Of a DNA stretch of 18,234 nt, positions 7,087 to 13,989 are shown piece by piece. The first letter of the stretch is position 1. Every line of letters starts with the position of its first letter. Origin of the DNA: Oscillospiraceae bacterium (GTDB lineage Bacteria; Bacillota; Clostridia; Oscillospirales; Oscillospiraceae). A model generated the notes under the pieces. The model was given only the letters and a program-made list of their open reading frames with translations. It did no database searches and was not told the DNA's origin. The DNA is taken from contig JAEFAK010000010.1 of assembly GCA_016287555.1 (NCBI GenBank), positions 1-18,234 on the forward strand, written 5' to 3'. The position numbers were made by a program, and so were the translations under genes.

Positions 7087-7854
7087 ATGTCTGTCTTTAT
7101 TCTGAAGCTGCTTGCAATGGCAACGATGCTCGTCGACCACGTCGGCTACCGGCTCGCGGGAAATCCCACGTGGATGCGGGTCATAGGGCGCACGGCGTTC
7201 ATCCTCTATGCCTTCATGATGGCGGAGAGCTGCTTCCAGCTCAGGGATAAGCCCAAGCGTCTCCTTTTCCACGGCGTGAAGCTCGCCCTCCTCGTTCTGA
7301 TAACGGAGGTCCCGCACGACCTTTTCGCGCGCGGCGTCACGCTGGAGTGGGGCACTCAGAACGTCATACTGACGCTGCTGCTCGGATTTCTGGCGCTTAC
7401 GGCCTGCGGCCTTCTGCGCGGTAAGAACGCGGCCGGCAGGGCCGCGGCGGCGATATGCGGCGCCGTGATATGCGCGGCGGCGGCTTTTCTGGCATGGCTG
7501 ACGAAGGCCGAATACAGCTGCGCGGGGGTCGTGCTCATCGTGCTTTTCTATCTCTATCTGCGCAGGGCGGACGGGATGAGCCCCTGGGCGCGCGTCGCCG
7601 CGCTTATCGGTGTCTTCGCCGCGTATTTCGTCATCTATACCTTGACCTACGCGAATTTCGGAAGCTGGGCGGCGATAACGAAGGTGCTCACCCGGCAGCG
7701 CTGGTGGTATCTCGGCATGCTCATCCCCGCCGTGCCCATTCTGCTCTACAACAGAAAGCGCGGGCCGAACGGCAAAGGCTTTGGCGTCGTATACAGTCTT
7801 TTCTATCCGGCGCATATGCTCATACTGTACCTGCTCGCCCGATTCGTTCTTTGA
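7087..7854 (+). CDS. TraX-family membrane protein
   Basis: A 255-aa polytopic membrane protein of the TraX family. The N-terminal signature LKLLAMATMLVDHVG (6-20) and the C-terminal FYPAHMLILYLL are both typical. I count about seven or eight hydrophobic segments joined by short loops. TraX of the F plasmid acetylates pilin, and the wider family falls in the acyltransferase-3-like superfamily; many chromosomal Bacillota members have no known substrate. The residues D17 and H18 and the terminal PAH histidine are plausible active-site groups, by analogy. There is no conjugation gene in the window, so a transfer role is unsupported. AAGG lies about 6 bases before the ATG. It is the second gene of a two-gene unit and ends before a bidirectional terminator. 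Confidence 0.9.
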   Translation: MSVFILKLLAMATMLVDHVGYRLAGNPTWMRVIGRTAFILYAFMMAESCFQLRDKPKRLLFHGVKLALLVLITEVPHDLFARGVTLEWGTQNVILTLLLGFLALTACGLLRGKNAAGRAAAAICGAVICAAAAFLAWLTKAEYSCAGVVLIVLFYLYLRRADGMSPWARVAALIGVFAAYFVIYTLTYANFGSWAAITKVLTRQRWWYLGMLIPAVPILLYNRKRGPNGKGFGVVYSLFYPAHMLILYLLARFVL

Positions 7855-7935
7855 AATGAGCCGCGCAAAGCGGCCGTGCAGTATACTATAATTATATTTT
7901 TACTTATTTATGTTAACTAAACAGTCAATTAAAAC

Positions 7936-7971
7936 GACGGTATCCGGCATGCGCCCGGGTACCGTCTTTTT
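7936..7971. terminator. Bidirectional terminator, copy 2 of the repeated hairpin
   Basis: GACGGTATCCGG (7936-7947) pairs with CCGGGTACCGTC (7955-7966), 12 bp with one wobble and a 7-base loop, followed by TTTTT on the plus strand; the minus strand has CGTTTTAATT after the stem. It serves the convergent TraX and ZIP genes. The bases before it (7855-7935) are AT-rich and hold no gene. Confidence 0.9.
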
Positions 7972-8034
7972 GAGCGCGGCATTGCGTGGTGCGGATGATC
8001 TCCGCGCCGCGGGGGCGCCGCGTCTCCGCTCAGT

Positions 8035-8889
8035 TCAAAGATAGATGATGAGCAGACCCGTCAGCATGCCGAGGATGGCAAGCGCCGCGGGAAGCTTGGA
8101 CTTCCACATGAGTATGGATTCAGGGAGCAGCTCGCCGAAAACGACGTAGAGCATCGCGCCGGAGGCGAAGCTCAGGGAGACGACCATTGCCGTCGGGCTT
8201 ATGGCGCCGATGAAAAAGCCCAGCACCGCGCCGAGGATCGTCGGCGCGCCGGAGAGCGCCGTTATAGCGACGGAGCGCCATCTGCTCATGCCGCCGGAGA
8301 TGAGAGGCACAGCGACAGCCATGCCTTCGGGGATGTTGTGCAGGCCGATGACCGCCGCCATGACGAGGCCGCTCCTGTTGGAGAGTATCTCGTCGGCAGA
8401 CCTCGCGAACGAAGCGCCTATGACCATCCCCTCGGGGACGTTGTGCAGCGCTATCGCAGCCGCCATGACGAGCCCGGCAAGGAAGAGCCCGCTGCGGGGC
8501 TGACGGCCCTCTATATGCTCCTGCAGGTGGTTGGCGTGGGTCAGTTCCTCCGGGGAGTCGGCGGTGCGCGGGTGGTTTTCGTCTATATGCGAGACCTCGT
8601 GGTTGGTCGTCCTGTCTATGAGGGCGTTGAGGAGCGCGACTATGACAAAGCCCGCGACGACGCCGCAGAGCACGAGCCAGAGCGTGCCTTTTATCCCCTC
8701 CGTATGCAGGGCTTCCGAGAGCAGGTCGAAGCAGACGACGGAGGTCATGACACCCGCGGCGAAGGAAAGAAGAAGGCTGACCGTCTTATTGGAATCGCGG
8801 CGGAAAAGGCAGGATACGCCGCCGCCGAGGCCCGTTCCTCCCACGCCGGCAATGGCGGTGATGCCTATAAGAAGCCATATCGAACCCAT
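8035..8889 (-). CDS. ZIP-family divalent metal transporter (ZupT-like)
   Basis: A 284-aa membrane protein of the ZIP family. Both metal-site motifs are intact: HNVPEG at 149-154 (TM4) and HNIPEG at 184-189 (TM5), with ELLPES (253-258) in TM6. About eight TM helices are visible, with a hydrophilic loop (about 92-133) rich in histidine (H97, H101, H106, H118, H121, H125), the usual variable loop that may sense or bind metal. ZupT-like ZIPs import Zn2+ and sometimes Fe2+, Mn2+ or Co2+ across the plasma membrane; the ion here is not decided by sequence. A GAGG site precedes the ATG by about 8 bases. Its promoter is overlapped by a long inverted repeat, which suggests control by a metalloregulator or by RNA structure. 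Single-gene unit ending at the bidirectional terminator. Confidence 0.93.
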   Translation of the reverse strand: MGSIWLLIGITAIAGVGGTGLGGGVSCLFRRDSNKTVSLLLSFAAGVMTSVVCFDLLSEALHTEGIKGTLWLVLCGVVAGFVIVALLNALIDRTTNHEVSHIDENHPRTADSPEELTHANHLQEHIEGRQPRSGLFLAGLVMAAAIALHNVPEGMVIGASFARSADEILSNRSGLVMAAVIGLHNIPEGMAVAVPLISGGMSRWRSVAITALSGAPTILGAVLGFFIGAISPTAMVVSLSFASGAMLYVVFGELLPESILMWKSKLPAALAILGMLTGLLIIYL

Positions 8890-8937
8890 TTGCTTACCTC
8901 TTCTGTCCCCGGGGCAGCGCAGACCGCCTCATACGGA

Positions 8938-8987
8938 ATATCGGGAGCGATAATTAGCTCCCGCTAACAATTTATCACTCCCGATAT
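8938..8987 (-). promoter_or_regulatory. Inverted repeat over the ZIP promoter (candidate operator or leader hairpin)
   Basis: Two 16-base arms, ATATCGGGAGCGATAA (8938-8953) and TTATCACTCCCGATAT (8972-8987), pair with one mismatch. Between them TTAGC (8954-8958) and GCTAA (8963-8967) form an inner repeat around TCCC, leaving CAAT unpaired on one side. The element spans the spacer, the -10 and the probable start of transcription of the ZIP gene. Confidence 0.65.
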
Positions 8988-8997
8988 GTTTTATCAA
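8969..8997 (-). promoter_or_regulatory. Probable promoter of the ZIP transporter
   Basis: On the minus strand TTGATA (8992-8997) and TAAATT (8969-8974) are 17 bases apart, with TGA directly before the -10. About 80 bases of leader follow to the ATG. Confidence 0.5.
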
Positions 8998-9037
8998 GCA
9001 GATACTTATTATTTGTCGAACTGAAAACGCAAACGCG

Positions 9038-9078
9038 GCGCCCCCTTCCCCGCACGCGGGGAAGGGGGGCGCTTTTTT
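9038..9078 (-). terminator. Strong GC hairpin after the GNAT gene
   Basis: GCGCCCCCTTCCCC (9038-9051) pairs with GGGGAAGGGGGGCGC (9058-9072) with one bulged G. It starts 4 bases after the GNAT stop. The U-run is best on the plus strand (TTTTTT); on the minus strand the tail is only CGCGTTTGCGTTTT, so termination there rests on the very stable stem. Confidence 0.7.
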
Positions 9079-9781
9079 ATTCTGCATCAGGCTCGCGCCA
9101 CATCCAGTAGAGCAGGCCGTCGGAAATACGCAGGCCGAGCTTGCGCTGGAGCGCGAGGGAGGCGGCGTTGTCCTCGATGATCTGGGCGTAGGGAACGCGC
9201 CCCTTGCGGAGCTGATCGTTTATGAGGGTGCCGTAGATGGCTTCGGCATAGCCTCGCCTGCGGTGGGGCTCGAAGACGTGCAGCATGCCCATGGAGCCCT
9301 CGCCGTGAACGCCGATGTAGCCGACCAGCTCCCCGTCCAGATACCCGCCGAGGAAGTCCGGCCTTTCAAAAGCCTCGCGCACTTCCTCGTCGAGCCCCAG
9401 GTCGTAGGAGTCCCGGATCTTCGGGAAGTCGCTCCCGTCGGGATGTCGTATCGTCAGCTCCGTCACGACGGGGACGGGCTCCGTCTTTTCGTATACGGCC
9501 TGACGGCAGGGATTGACCCCGCCGAAGCCGCGCTCTGCCGCAAGCTCGCGCAGGCCCTCGCATCCGCGCAGGACTATGACGCCGTCTGTCGGTATCCCGG
9601 CGAGCAGGCGCCGCGCCTCCTCCGGCTCGAACGCCGCGATCGCGCGGAGCCATTCGTGCTTCCAGTGAAGCGCGAGCGCCGTCGGGCTCTCATACTCGAT
9701 CCTCCACTCCCCGGAGCGCAGGAACGACTCCATATCCGCGTAGAGCGCAGGGTCGTTCTTAAAAAGCTTTTCTATTTCCAT
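9077..9781 (-). CDS. GNAT-family N-acetyltransferase
   Basis: A 234-aa protein when begun at the ATG at 9781 (an in-frame GTG lies at 9790; AAGG is 8 bases from the ATG and overlaps the GTG). The C-terminal half is a GNAT fold: LVGYIGVHGEGSMGMLHVF (beta4), then the acetyl-CoA site R-R-R-G-Y-A (about 174-179), then IIEDNAASLALQRKLGL, the usual NxxSxxLxxKxG end motif. The N-terminal 110 residues are poorly conserved and resemble the helical or degenerate first domain seen in two-domain GNATs. It transfers an acyl group from acyl-CoA to an unknown amine in the cytosol. It is 22 bases downstream of the CaiB/BaiF gene on the same strand, so the two are likely co-transcribed, and it ends at a strong hairpin. 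Confidence 0.88.
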   Translation of the reverse strand: MEIEKLFKNDPALYADMESFLRSGEWRIEYESPTALALHWKHEWLRAIAAFEPEEARRLLAGIPTDGVIVLRGCEGLRELAAERGFGGVNPCRQAVYEKTEPVPVVTELTIRHPDGSDFPKIRDSYDLGLDEEVREAFERPDFLGGYLDGELVGYIGVHGEGSMGMLHVFEPHRRRGYAEAIYGTLINDQLRKGRVPYAQIIEDNAASLALQRKLGLRISDGLLYWMWREPDAE

Positions 9782-9812
9782 CAGGAACACCTTTTCGGGA
9801 TCTCACGCCGGC

Positions 9813-12050
9813 TCAGACGAGCCCCTTGCGGCGGCATTCGGCCATGAAGCGCTCGGTATCGCCGCCCACCGCGGGAGACGGATAGACCTGTATCGTCGGC
9901 GTCAGCGAGAGGCGCGGCGCGCCGTGGTTGGTGCGCAGCATGCCGATGCCGGGATGATACTCGCGCTTGGTGATGCCGCGGGCCTTGGCATAGTCCTCCT
10001 CGGGCGGCTCGTCCATATAGAAGCGACAGCGGCGGGCCGTCACGCCCGGCGCGTTCAGCAGGCTTACAATGGCATCGGTATCGGCCTCGGCCGCGCGGGC
10101 CTCCAGAGCCCCGGCAAGAGCCTCCGGCTCCTCAGGAAGGCCGGAGAGCTGCGGTATGGCGCGGATAGCTGCCGCGTCCTTCGCGGCGAGGTAGAACCAG
10201 CCGTCGCGGGTCTTGAATATGCGGTCGAGCGGGCCGTAGCCCTTGGCGTCGGGGCCGGCGGGCTCGTCCCAGACCTTGCCCTCCCAGCCGAGCATGAACG
10301 GCAGCTGCGTCAGCGTTGAGCTGCGCGACAGGCTGGCCTGAACGCGCTGGCCCTCGCCCGTGAGGAGCCTCGCATAGACTGCGAGCATGACGCCGAGGCA
10401 GCCCATCTGCCCGGTCATATGGTCGAGCACGAGCAGAGGCAGCGTCTCCGGCTTTACGGAATCGCCGTAGCGGCAGGACATTCCCGTCGCCGCCTCGCCG
10501 AGGTCCTCGTGGCCGCGCATCTCCTCGCGCCCGCCGCCGAGGGAATGGATGTTTATCTGGGATAGGATGATATTCGGGTTCTTTTCGCGCAGCTGCTCCT
10601 CCGTCACGCCGAGGTGGCGGTAAGCGGCCTGGGCAAAGTTGCAGTGGAATATGTCGGCCTCGCGGATGAAATGATCCATGAGCTTCTTCCCGTCCTCGGA
10701 TTTGAGGTCGAGCAGGATGCAGGTCTTGCCGTTATTTTGCGTCTCATGGCCGGCGAGGGCCGTGAAATTCTCCGCGAAGCGGGGGTTGTTTATCTTCAGG
10801 ACCTCCGCGCCGTACTCGGCGAGAAGGCGGCCGCAGGTCGGGCCTGCGACGACCTGGCACAGGTCGAGGACCTTTATCCCCTTCAGGGCGGGCTCGGCGG
10901 GGCCGCAGCTCGCGGGAACGGGCCTCGGCGGGAGCGTTTCGAGCTCGGCGAGTATCTCCGCGCGGTCGGCGTCCGGCAGATGGCGAGGCATGCCCGCGCA
11001 GTCGCCGCTGCGCAGCATTATGCTGGGGACGCCTGGCTGCATCGTGTGCCCGAGGACGGGGTCCTCGACGGGGATGACGCTGCGGCTGTCGAGCGCTGTA
11101 GGGTCGTCCATCCACTCGGCGGCCGTCTGCGAGACGGCGACACCCGCCCCGTGCTCGCTCTGGGCGTACTCCTCCCACTCGGCCATGGTGCGCCCGAGCA
11201 TCGTCCTGCGGACGTCCTCGTCGGCTTCGGGCGGGATCTCCCCCTCTATCCACTCGGACGGGAAGAGAGCGCGGGCAAGGCTCAGCGCACCGCGCGGAGG
11301 CGGCGTCGTCTGGATATATCTCCCGTCCCTGCAGGGGTACTGCGCCATTTTCCGCACGAGGGCGTAGCTGTTCGTCCCGGCGACGGTGCGCGTCGTCCCG
11401 GGCGGGAGCATGCTCTGCGGCGGGGTGACGGTGCGCGTGCTGTCGACCTCGAAGCAGGCGTCGTACATGGCGGCCTCGATATACTGGCCGCGGCCGCACT
11501 TGCGGCGCACGATGAGAGCGGAAACTATACTGTGGCAGGCTATGACGGCCGCGAAGTTGGAGGCCAGCGGCAGCGCGTCGAAGCGGATATAGCGGCTCCG
11601 CGTCGCCATGTCGGTGCAGGCGTAGAGCCCCGCCTCCGCGCCGACTATGCCCTCCCAGCCGGGGACGCCGCGGCGTGCGGCGTCGTATTTCGAGAAGCCG
11701 GGGATGGAGCAGTAGATGAGCGTCGGGTTTGCGGCGGCGCAGGCCTCGTAGCCGAGACCGAGGCGGTCCATGACGCCGGGGCGGAAGTTCTCGATGAGTA
11801 TGTCCGCCGTCGCGGCGAGCTTTTTCGCCGTCTCCAGATCCTCCGGCTTTTTCAGGTCGAGGATGATATTGCGCTTGCCGCGTGAGAGGACGGCGTTGGC
11901 GTTGTACCCGTCCCAGCGCGGGCCGCCGGGCGGGTCTATATGGATGACGTCCGCGCCGTAATCTCCGAGTATCATGGCGGCCAGCGGCCCCGGGATATAC
12001 TGCCCGAAGTCCACCACGCGCAGCCCCTTGAGTATGCCTCGCTTCTCCAT
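9813..12050 (-). CDS. Tandem-fused CaiB/BaiF family (class III) CoA-transferase
   Basis: A 745-aa protein made of two class III CoA-transferase units. Unit 1 (about 7-370) has GLRVVDFGQYIPGP, YGADVIHID, RGKRNIILDLK and ENFRPGVMDRLG. Unit 2 (about 388-745) restarts with GIKVLDLCQVVAGP, EYGAEVLKI, NGKTCILLDLK and a GEGQ site. Family members move CoA between acyl groups through an aspartyl-CoA intermediate. Aligning GRGQ (186-189) with GEGQ (565-568) places the catalytic Asp at D543 in unit 2 (VLDHMTG), while unit 1 has S164 there, so unit 1 is probably not catalytic. Normal single-unit members have about 400 residues and dimerise as interlocked rings; the fusion would build a pseudodimer with one active site. 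AAGGAGG lies 9 bases before the ATG. It has its own promoter and is followed by a GNAT gene. The acyl substrate is unknown; carnitine, bile-acid and aryl-acid systems have related enzymes. Confidence 0.92.
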   Translation of the reverse strand: MEKRGILKGLRVVDFGQYIPGPLAAMILGDYGADVIHIDPPGGPRWDGYNANAVLSRGKRNIILDLKKPEDLETAKKLAATADILIENFRPGVMDRLGLGYEACAAANPTLIYCSIPGFSKYDAARRGVPGWEGIVGAEAGLYACTDMATRSRYIRFDALPLASNFAAVIACHSIVSALIVRRKCGRGQYIEAAMYDACFEVDSTRTVTPPQSMLPPGTTRTVAGTNSYALVRKMAQYPCRDGRYIQTTPPPRGALSLARALFPSEWIEGEIPPEADEDVRRTMLGRTMAEWEEYAQSEHGAGVAVSQTAAEWMDDPTALDSRSVIPVEDPVLGHTMQPGVPSIMLRSGDCAGMPRHLPDADRAEILAELETLPPRPVPASCGPAEPALKGIKVLDLCQVVAGPTCGRLLAEYGAEVLKINNPRFAENFTALAGHETQNNGKTCILLDLKSEDGKKLMDHFIREADIFHCNFAQAAYRHLGVTEEQLREKNPNIILSQINIHSLGGGREEMRGHEDLGEAATGMSCRYGDSVKPETLPLLVLDHMTGQMGCLGVMLAVYARLLTGEGQRVQASLSRSSTLTQLPFMLGWEGKVWDEPAGPDAKGYGPLDRIFKTRDGWFYLAAKDAAAIRAIPQLSGLPEEPEALAGALEARAAEADTDAIVSLLNAPGVTARRCRFYMDEPPEEDYAKARGITKREYHPGIGMLRTNHGAPRLSLTPTIQVYPSPAVGGDTERFMAECRRKGLV

Positions 12051-12091
12051 AGAGCTCAGCCTCCTTGAGTTCGTCTTTTTTATTTTTTATA

Positions 12092-12120
12092 ATAATATCA
12101 CGGACTGAGCGCCATATCAA
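12092..12120 (-). promoter_or_regulatory. Promoter of the CoA-transferase/GNAT unit
   Basis: On the minus strand TTGATA (12115-12120) and TATTAT (12092-12097) are 17 bases apart, with a TGA extended -10. It begins 5 bases beyond the terminator hairpin of the antiporter gene. Confidence 0.7.
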
Positions 12121-12125
12121 TAAAT

Positions 12126-12157
12126 GCCGGGCGGCCCCGCATCGGAGACCGCCCGGC
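12126..12157 (-). terminator. Terminator hairpin of the NhaC gene
   Basis: GCCGGGCGG (12126-12134) pairs perfectly with CCGCCCGGC (12149-12157), 14-base loop. On the minus strand it is followed by ATTTATTGATAT, a moderate U-rich tail; on the plus strand by GTTATCTTTTT. It lies 17 bases after the antiporter stop. Confidence 0.8.
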
Positions 12158-12174
12158 GTTATCTTTTTGCCGCT

Positions 12175-13695
12175 TCAGGAAGCCGCGGCGTCCTTCTCCT
12201 TCGTCTTGAAGCGTACCCTGTTCAGGACGAGCAGAGCCGCGACGAGGAGCACCGCGCCGACGGCGAGGGATATCCACGGCGTGAGCGTGAAGCCCGCTAT
12301 GAGGTAGCCCACGGCGCAGACGGCGGCGACGAGCGTCGCGTACGGAAGCTGCGTCTCGACATGGCGGATATGGACGCAGTCGGCGCCCGTGGAGGCGAGG
12401 ATGGTCGTGTCGGATATGGGCGAGCAGTGGTCGCCGTAGACCGAGCCAGCGAGCGTCGCGCCGAGAGCCGGGATGAGCATCCTGCCTGCGCCGTCCGCGG
12501 CGCAGATCATGGTCACTATGGGGATGAGCATACCGAAGGTGCCCCACGACGTGCCCATGGAAAAGCTCATGAGCGCGGCGACGACGAATATGATGAATGG
12601 CAGGAAGTTCAGAGCGACCCCGCCTCCGCTGACGAAGCCGGAGATGAATTCGCCCGTCCCGATGAGCTCGCGGCACACTCCGCCGAGGCTCCACGAAAGC
12701 ACGAGAATGAGCATGGGCGGGATGATGCTCCCTATGCCGCTGACAATGTTCATGATGAAGTCCTTGGGCTTCATGAGCTTTCGTGGGATATAGAGGATAA
12801 AGGCCGTAATCAGCCCCGCGAAGGCGCCGAGCGTCAGCCCCGCGGCGGGGTTCTCGCCTATCGCCTCGGAAAAGCTCACGCCGCTGAAGAAGCCGCCGAC
12901 GTAGGCCATGCCGAGCACGGCGCAGATTATCAGGACGACTATGGGCAGCACGAGGTCTATGACCCTGCCCTTCGGCTTTTCCCCGTCCCCGGAAGAGGTC
13001 TCCGCCTCCTGAGCGGCGGCGAGCGCCGCCTCCTCGGCCCGCTTCATGGGGCCGAAGTCCTTCCCCGTTACGCAGATGAAGACGACCATTATTATCGTCA
13101 GCAGCGCATAGAGGTTATAGGGTATCGTCGAGAGGAAAACGCGGAAGCCGTCCGTGTCGCTCACTTCGCTCGCCACGGCGACCGCCCAGCTCGAGACGGG
13201 GGCTATGATGCATATGGGTGCCGCGGTCGCGTCAATTATGTAGGCCAGCTTCTCGCGCGAGATACGCAGGCGGTCCGTTATGGGGCGCATGACCGTCCCG
13301 ACGGTCAGGCAGTTGAAGCCGTCGTCGATGAAGATCAAAACGCCGAGAATGGCCGTCGCGAGCCCGGCGGACCTCTTGTTTTTAAGTCTCCTGCCCGCCC
13401 AGCGGCCGTAGGCCTCGCTGCCGCCGGACTTCGACACAAGCACCACGACAGCCCAGAGCAGGGCGAGGAAAATGATCATGTACGCGTTGCCGGAGATCTT
13501 GGAGTACATCATGTTGAACGCCGTGGCCGCGGCCTTGACGACGCCTCCCCCTCCCGCGAACGCGTAGATGAGCACGCCCGAGAAAAGGCCGATGAACAGC
13601 GAGGAATATACCTCCTTCGTCGCCAGCGCGAGAACTATGGCTATTATCGGCGGCAGTATTGACCACCAACCGGTCTCGATCATAGCAAACTCCAT
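12175..13695 (-). CDS. NhaC-family Na+/H+ antiporter
   Basis: A 506-aa integral membrane protein with about 12 hydrophobic segments. Signature regions of the NhaC family are present: FIDDGFNCLTVGTVMRPI with paired acidic residues in a membrane segment, the SMGTSWGTFGMLIPI segment, and GDHCSPISDTTILASTGA. A long acidic cytoplasmic loop (EAETSSGDGEKPKG) lies near the middle. Relatives exchange Na+ for H+, and some exchange malate for lactate (MleN) or carry amino acids, so the substrate is open. Start choice: AAGG lies 7 bases before the ATG at 13695; the in-frame TTG just upstream is less likely. The first base pairs of its transcript can form a two-stem hairpin. It has its own promoter and terminator, so it appears monocistronic, although the CoA-transferase gene follows on the same strand. 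Confidence 0.92.
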   Translation of the reverse strand: MEFAMIETGWWSILPPIIAIVLALATKEVYSSLFIGLFSGVLIYAFAGGGGVVKAAATAFNMMYSKISGNAYMIIFLALLWAVVVLVSKSGGSEAYGRWAGRRLKNKRSAGLATAILGVLIFIDDGFNCLTVGTVMRPITDRLRISREKLAYIIDATAAPICIIAPVSSWAVAVASEVSDTDGFRVFLSTIPYNLYALLTIIMVVFICVTGKDFGPMKRAEEAALAAAQEAETSSGDGEKPKGRVIDLVLPIVVLIICAVLGMAYVGGFFSGVSFSEAIGENPAAGLTLGAFAGLITAFILYIPRKLMKPKDFIMNIVSGIGSIIPPMLILVLSWSLGGVCRELIGTGEFISGFVSGGGVALNFLPFIIFVVAALMSFSMGTSWGTFGMLIPIVTMICAADGAGRMLIPALGATLAGSVYGDHCSPISDTTILASTGADCVHIRHVETQLPYATLVAAVCAVGYLIAGFTLTPWISLAVGAVLLVAALLVLNRVRFKTKEKDAAAS

Positions 13696-13729
13696 CAAGT
13701 CACCTTCGTTTCGTCAAACGATCTGCCGC

Positions 13730-13774
13730 GGCGGGCGTCCGCGCAAGGCGCCCTCCGGGCGCGGAAGACCCGCC
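13730..13774 (-). promoter_or_regulatory. Structured 5' leader of the NhaC gene
   Basis: On the minus strand GGCGGG pairs with CCCGCC (outer stem, 13769-13774 and 13730-13735) and CCGCGC with GCGCGG (inner stem, 13759-13764 and 13739-13744), separated by a 4x3 internal loop and capped by a 14-base loop containing GGCGCC. It lies between the predicted start of transcription and the ribosome site. No known riboswitch class recognised. Confidence 0.5.
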
Positions 13775-13782
13775 GTCTTTTA

Positions 13783-13823
13783 ATTATACGCTTATTTAAG
13801 CATCCGGACGCCCCATTTGTCAA
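13783..13823 (-). promoter_or_regulatory. Promoter region of the NhaC gene
   Basis: On the minus strand a perfect TTGACA (13818-13823) stands 18 bases from TTAAAT (13794-13799, preceded by TGC). A perfect TATAAT (13783-13788) lies 5 bases further on without a matching -35. A small inverted repeat GCTTA-AA-TAAGC lies across the first -10. Confidence 0.6.
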
Positions 13824-13886
13824 TAATTTCAAATCCATCCGCGCATGAAGGCGCAGGAACATAAAGCGGGAAACTGTGATCCTCTC

Positions 13887-13915
13887 TTGAACAACTCCTC
13901 CAATACTGATATAAT
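13887..13915 (+). promoter_or_regulatory. Promoter of the InlB-repeat/SLH protein
   Basis: TTGAAC (13887-13892) and TATAAT (13910-13915) with a 17-base spacer and TGA extended -10, near-consensus. About 68 bases of leader follow. Confidence 0.8.
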
Positions 13916-13989
13916 ATAGCTAATAATCAGCGGGCTGTTGCCGGAGCTTCCGAAGCGCGGCCGTGCCCGCGAAAAAAGGAGCGATTCGA

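Noticed and set aside
7087..7854. TraX as a sign of a conjugative element
   Set aside because: No relaxase, type IV secretion or integrase gene is near; chromosomal TraX homologues are common in Bacillota.
7880..7935. AT-rich stretch with TATAAT-like words on both strands
   Set aside because: No -35 at proper spacing and no gene placed to use it; it more likely belongs to the spacer before the terminator.
10614..11885. 423-aa plus-strand open frame
   Set aside because: Antisense to the fused CoA-transferase; no motif and biased composition.
12124..13662. 512-aa plus-strand open frame
   Set aside because: Antisense to the NhaC gene; highly charged, no recognisable domain.
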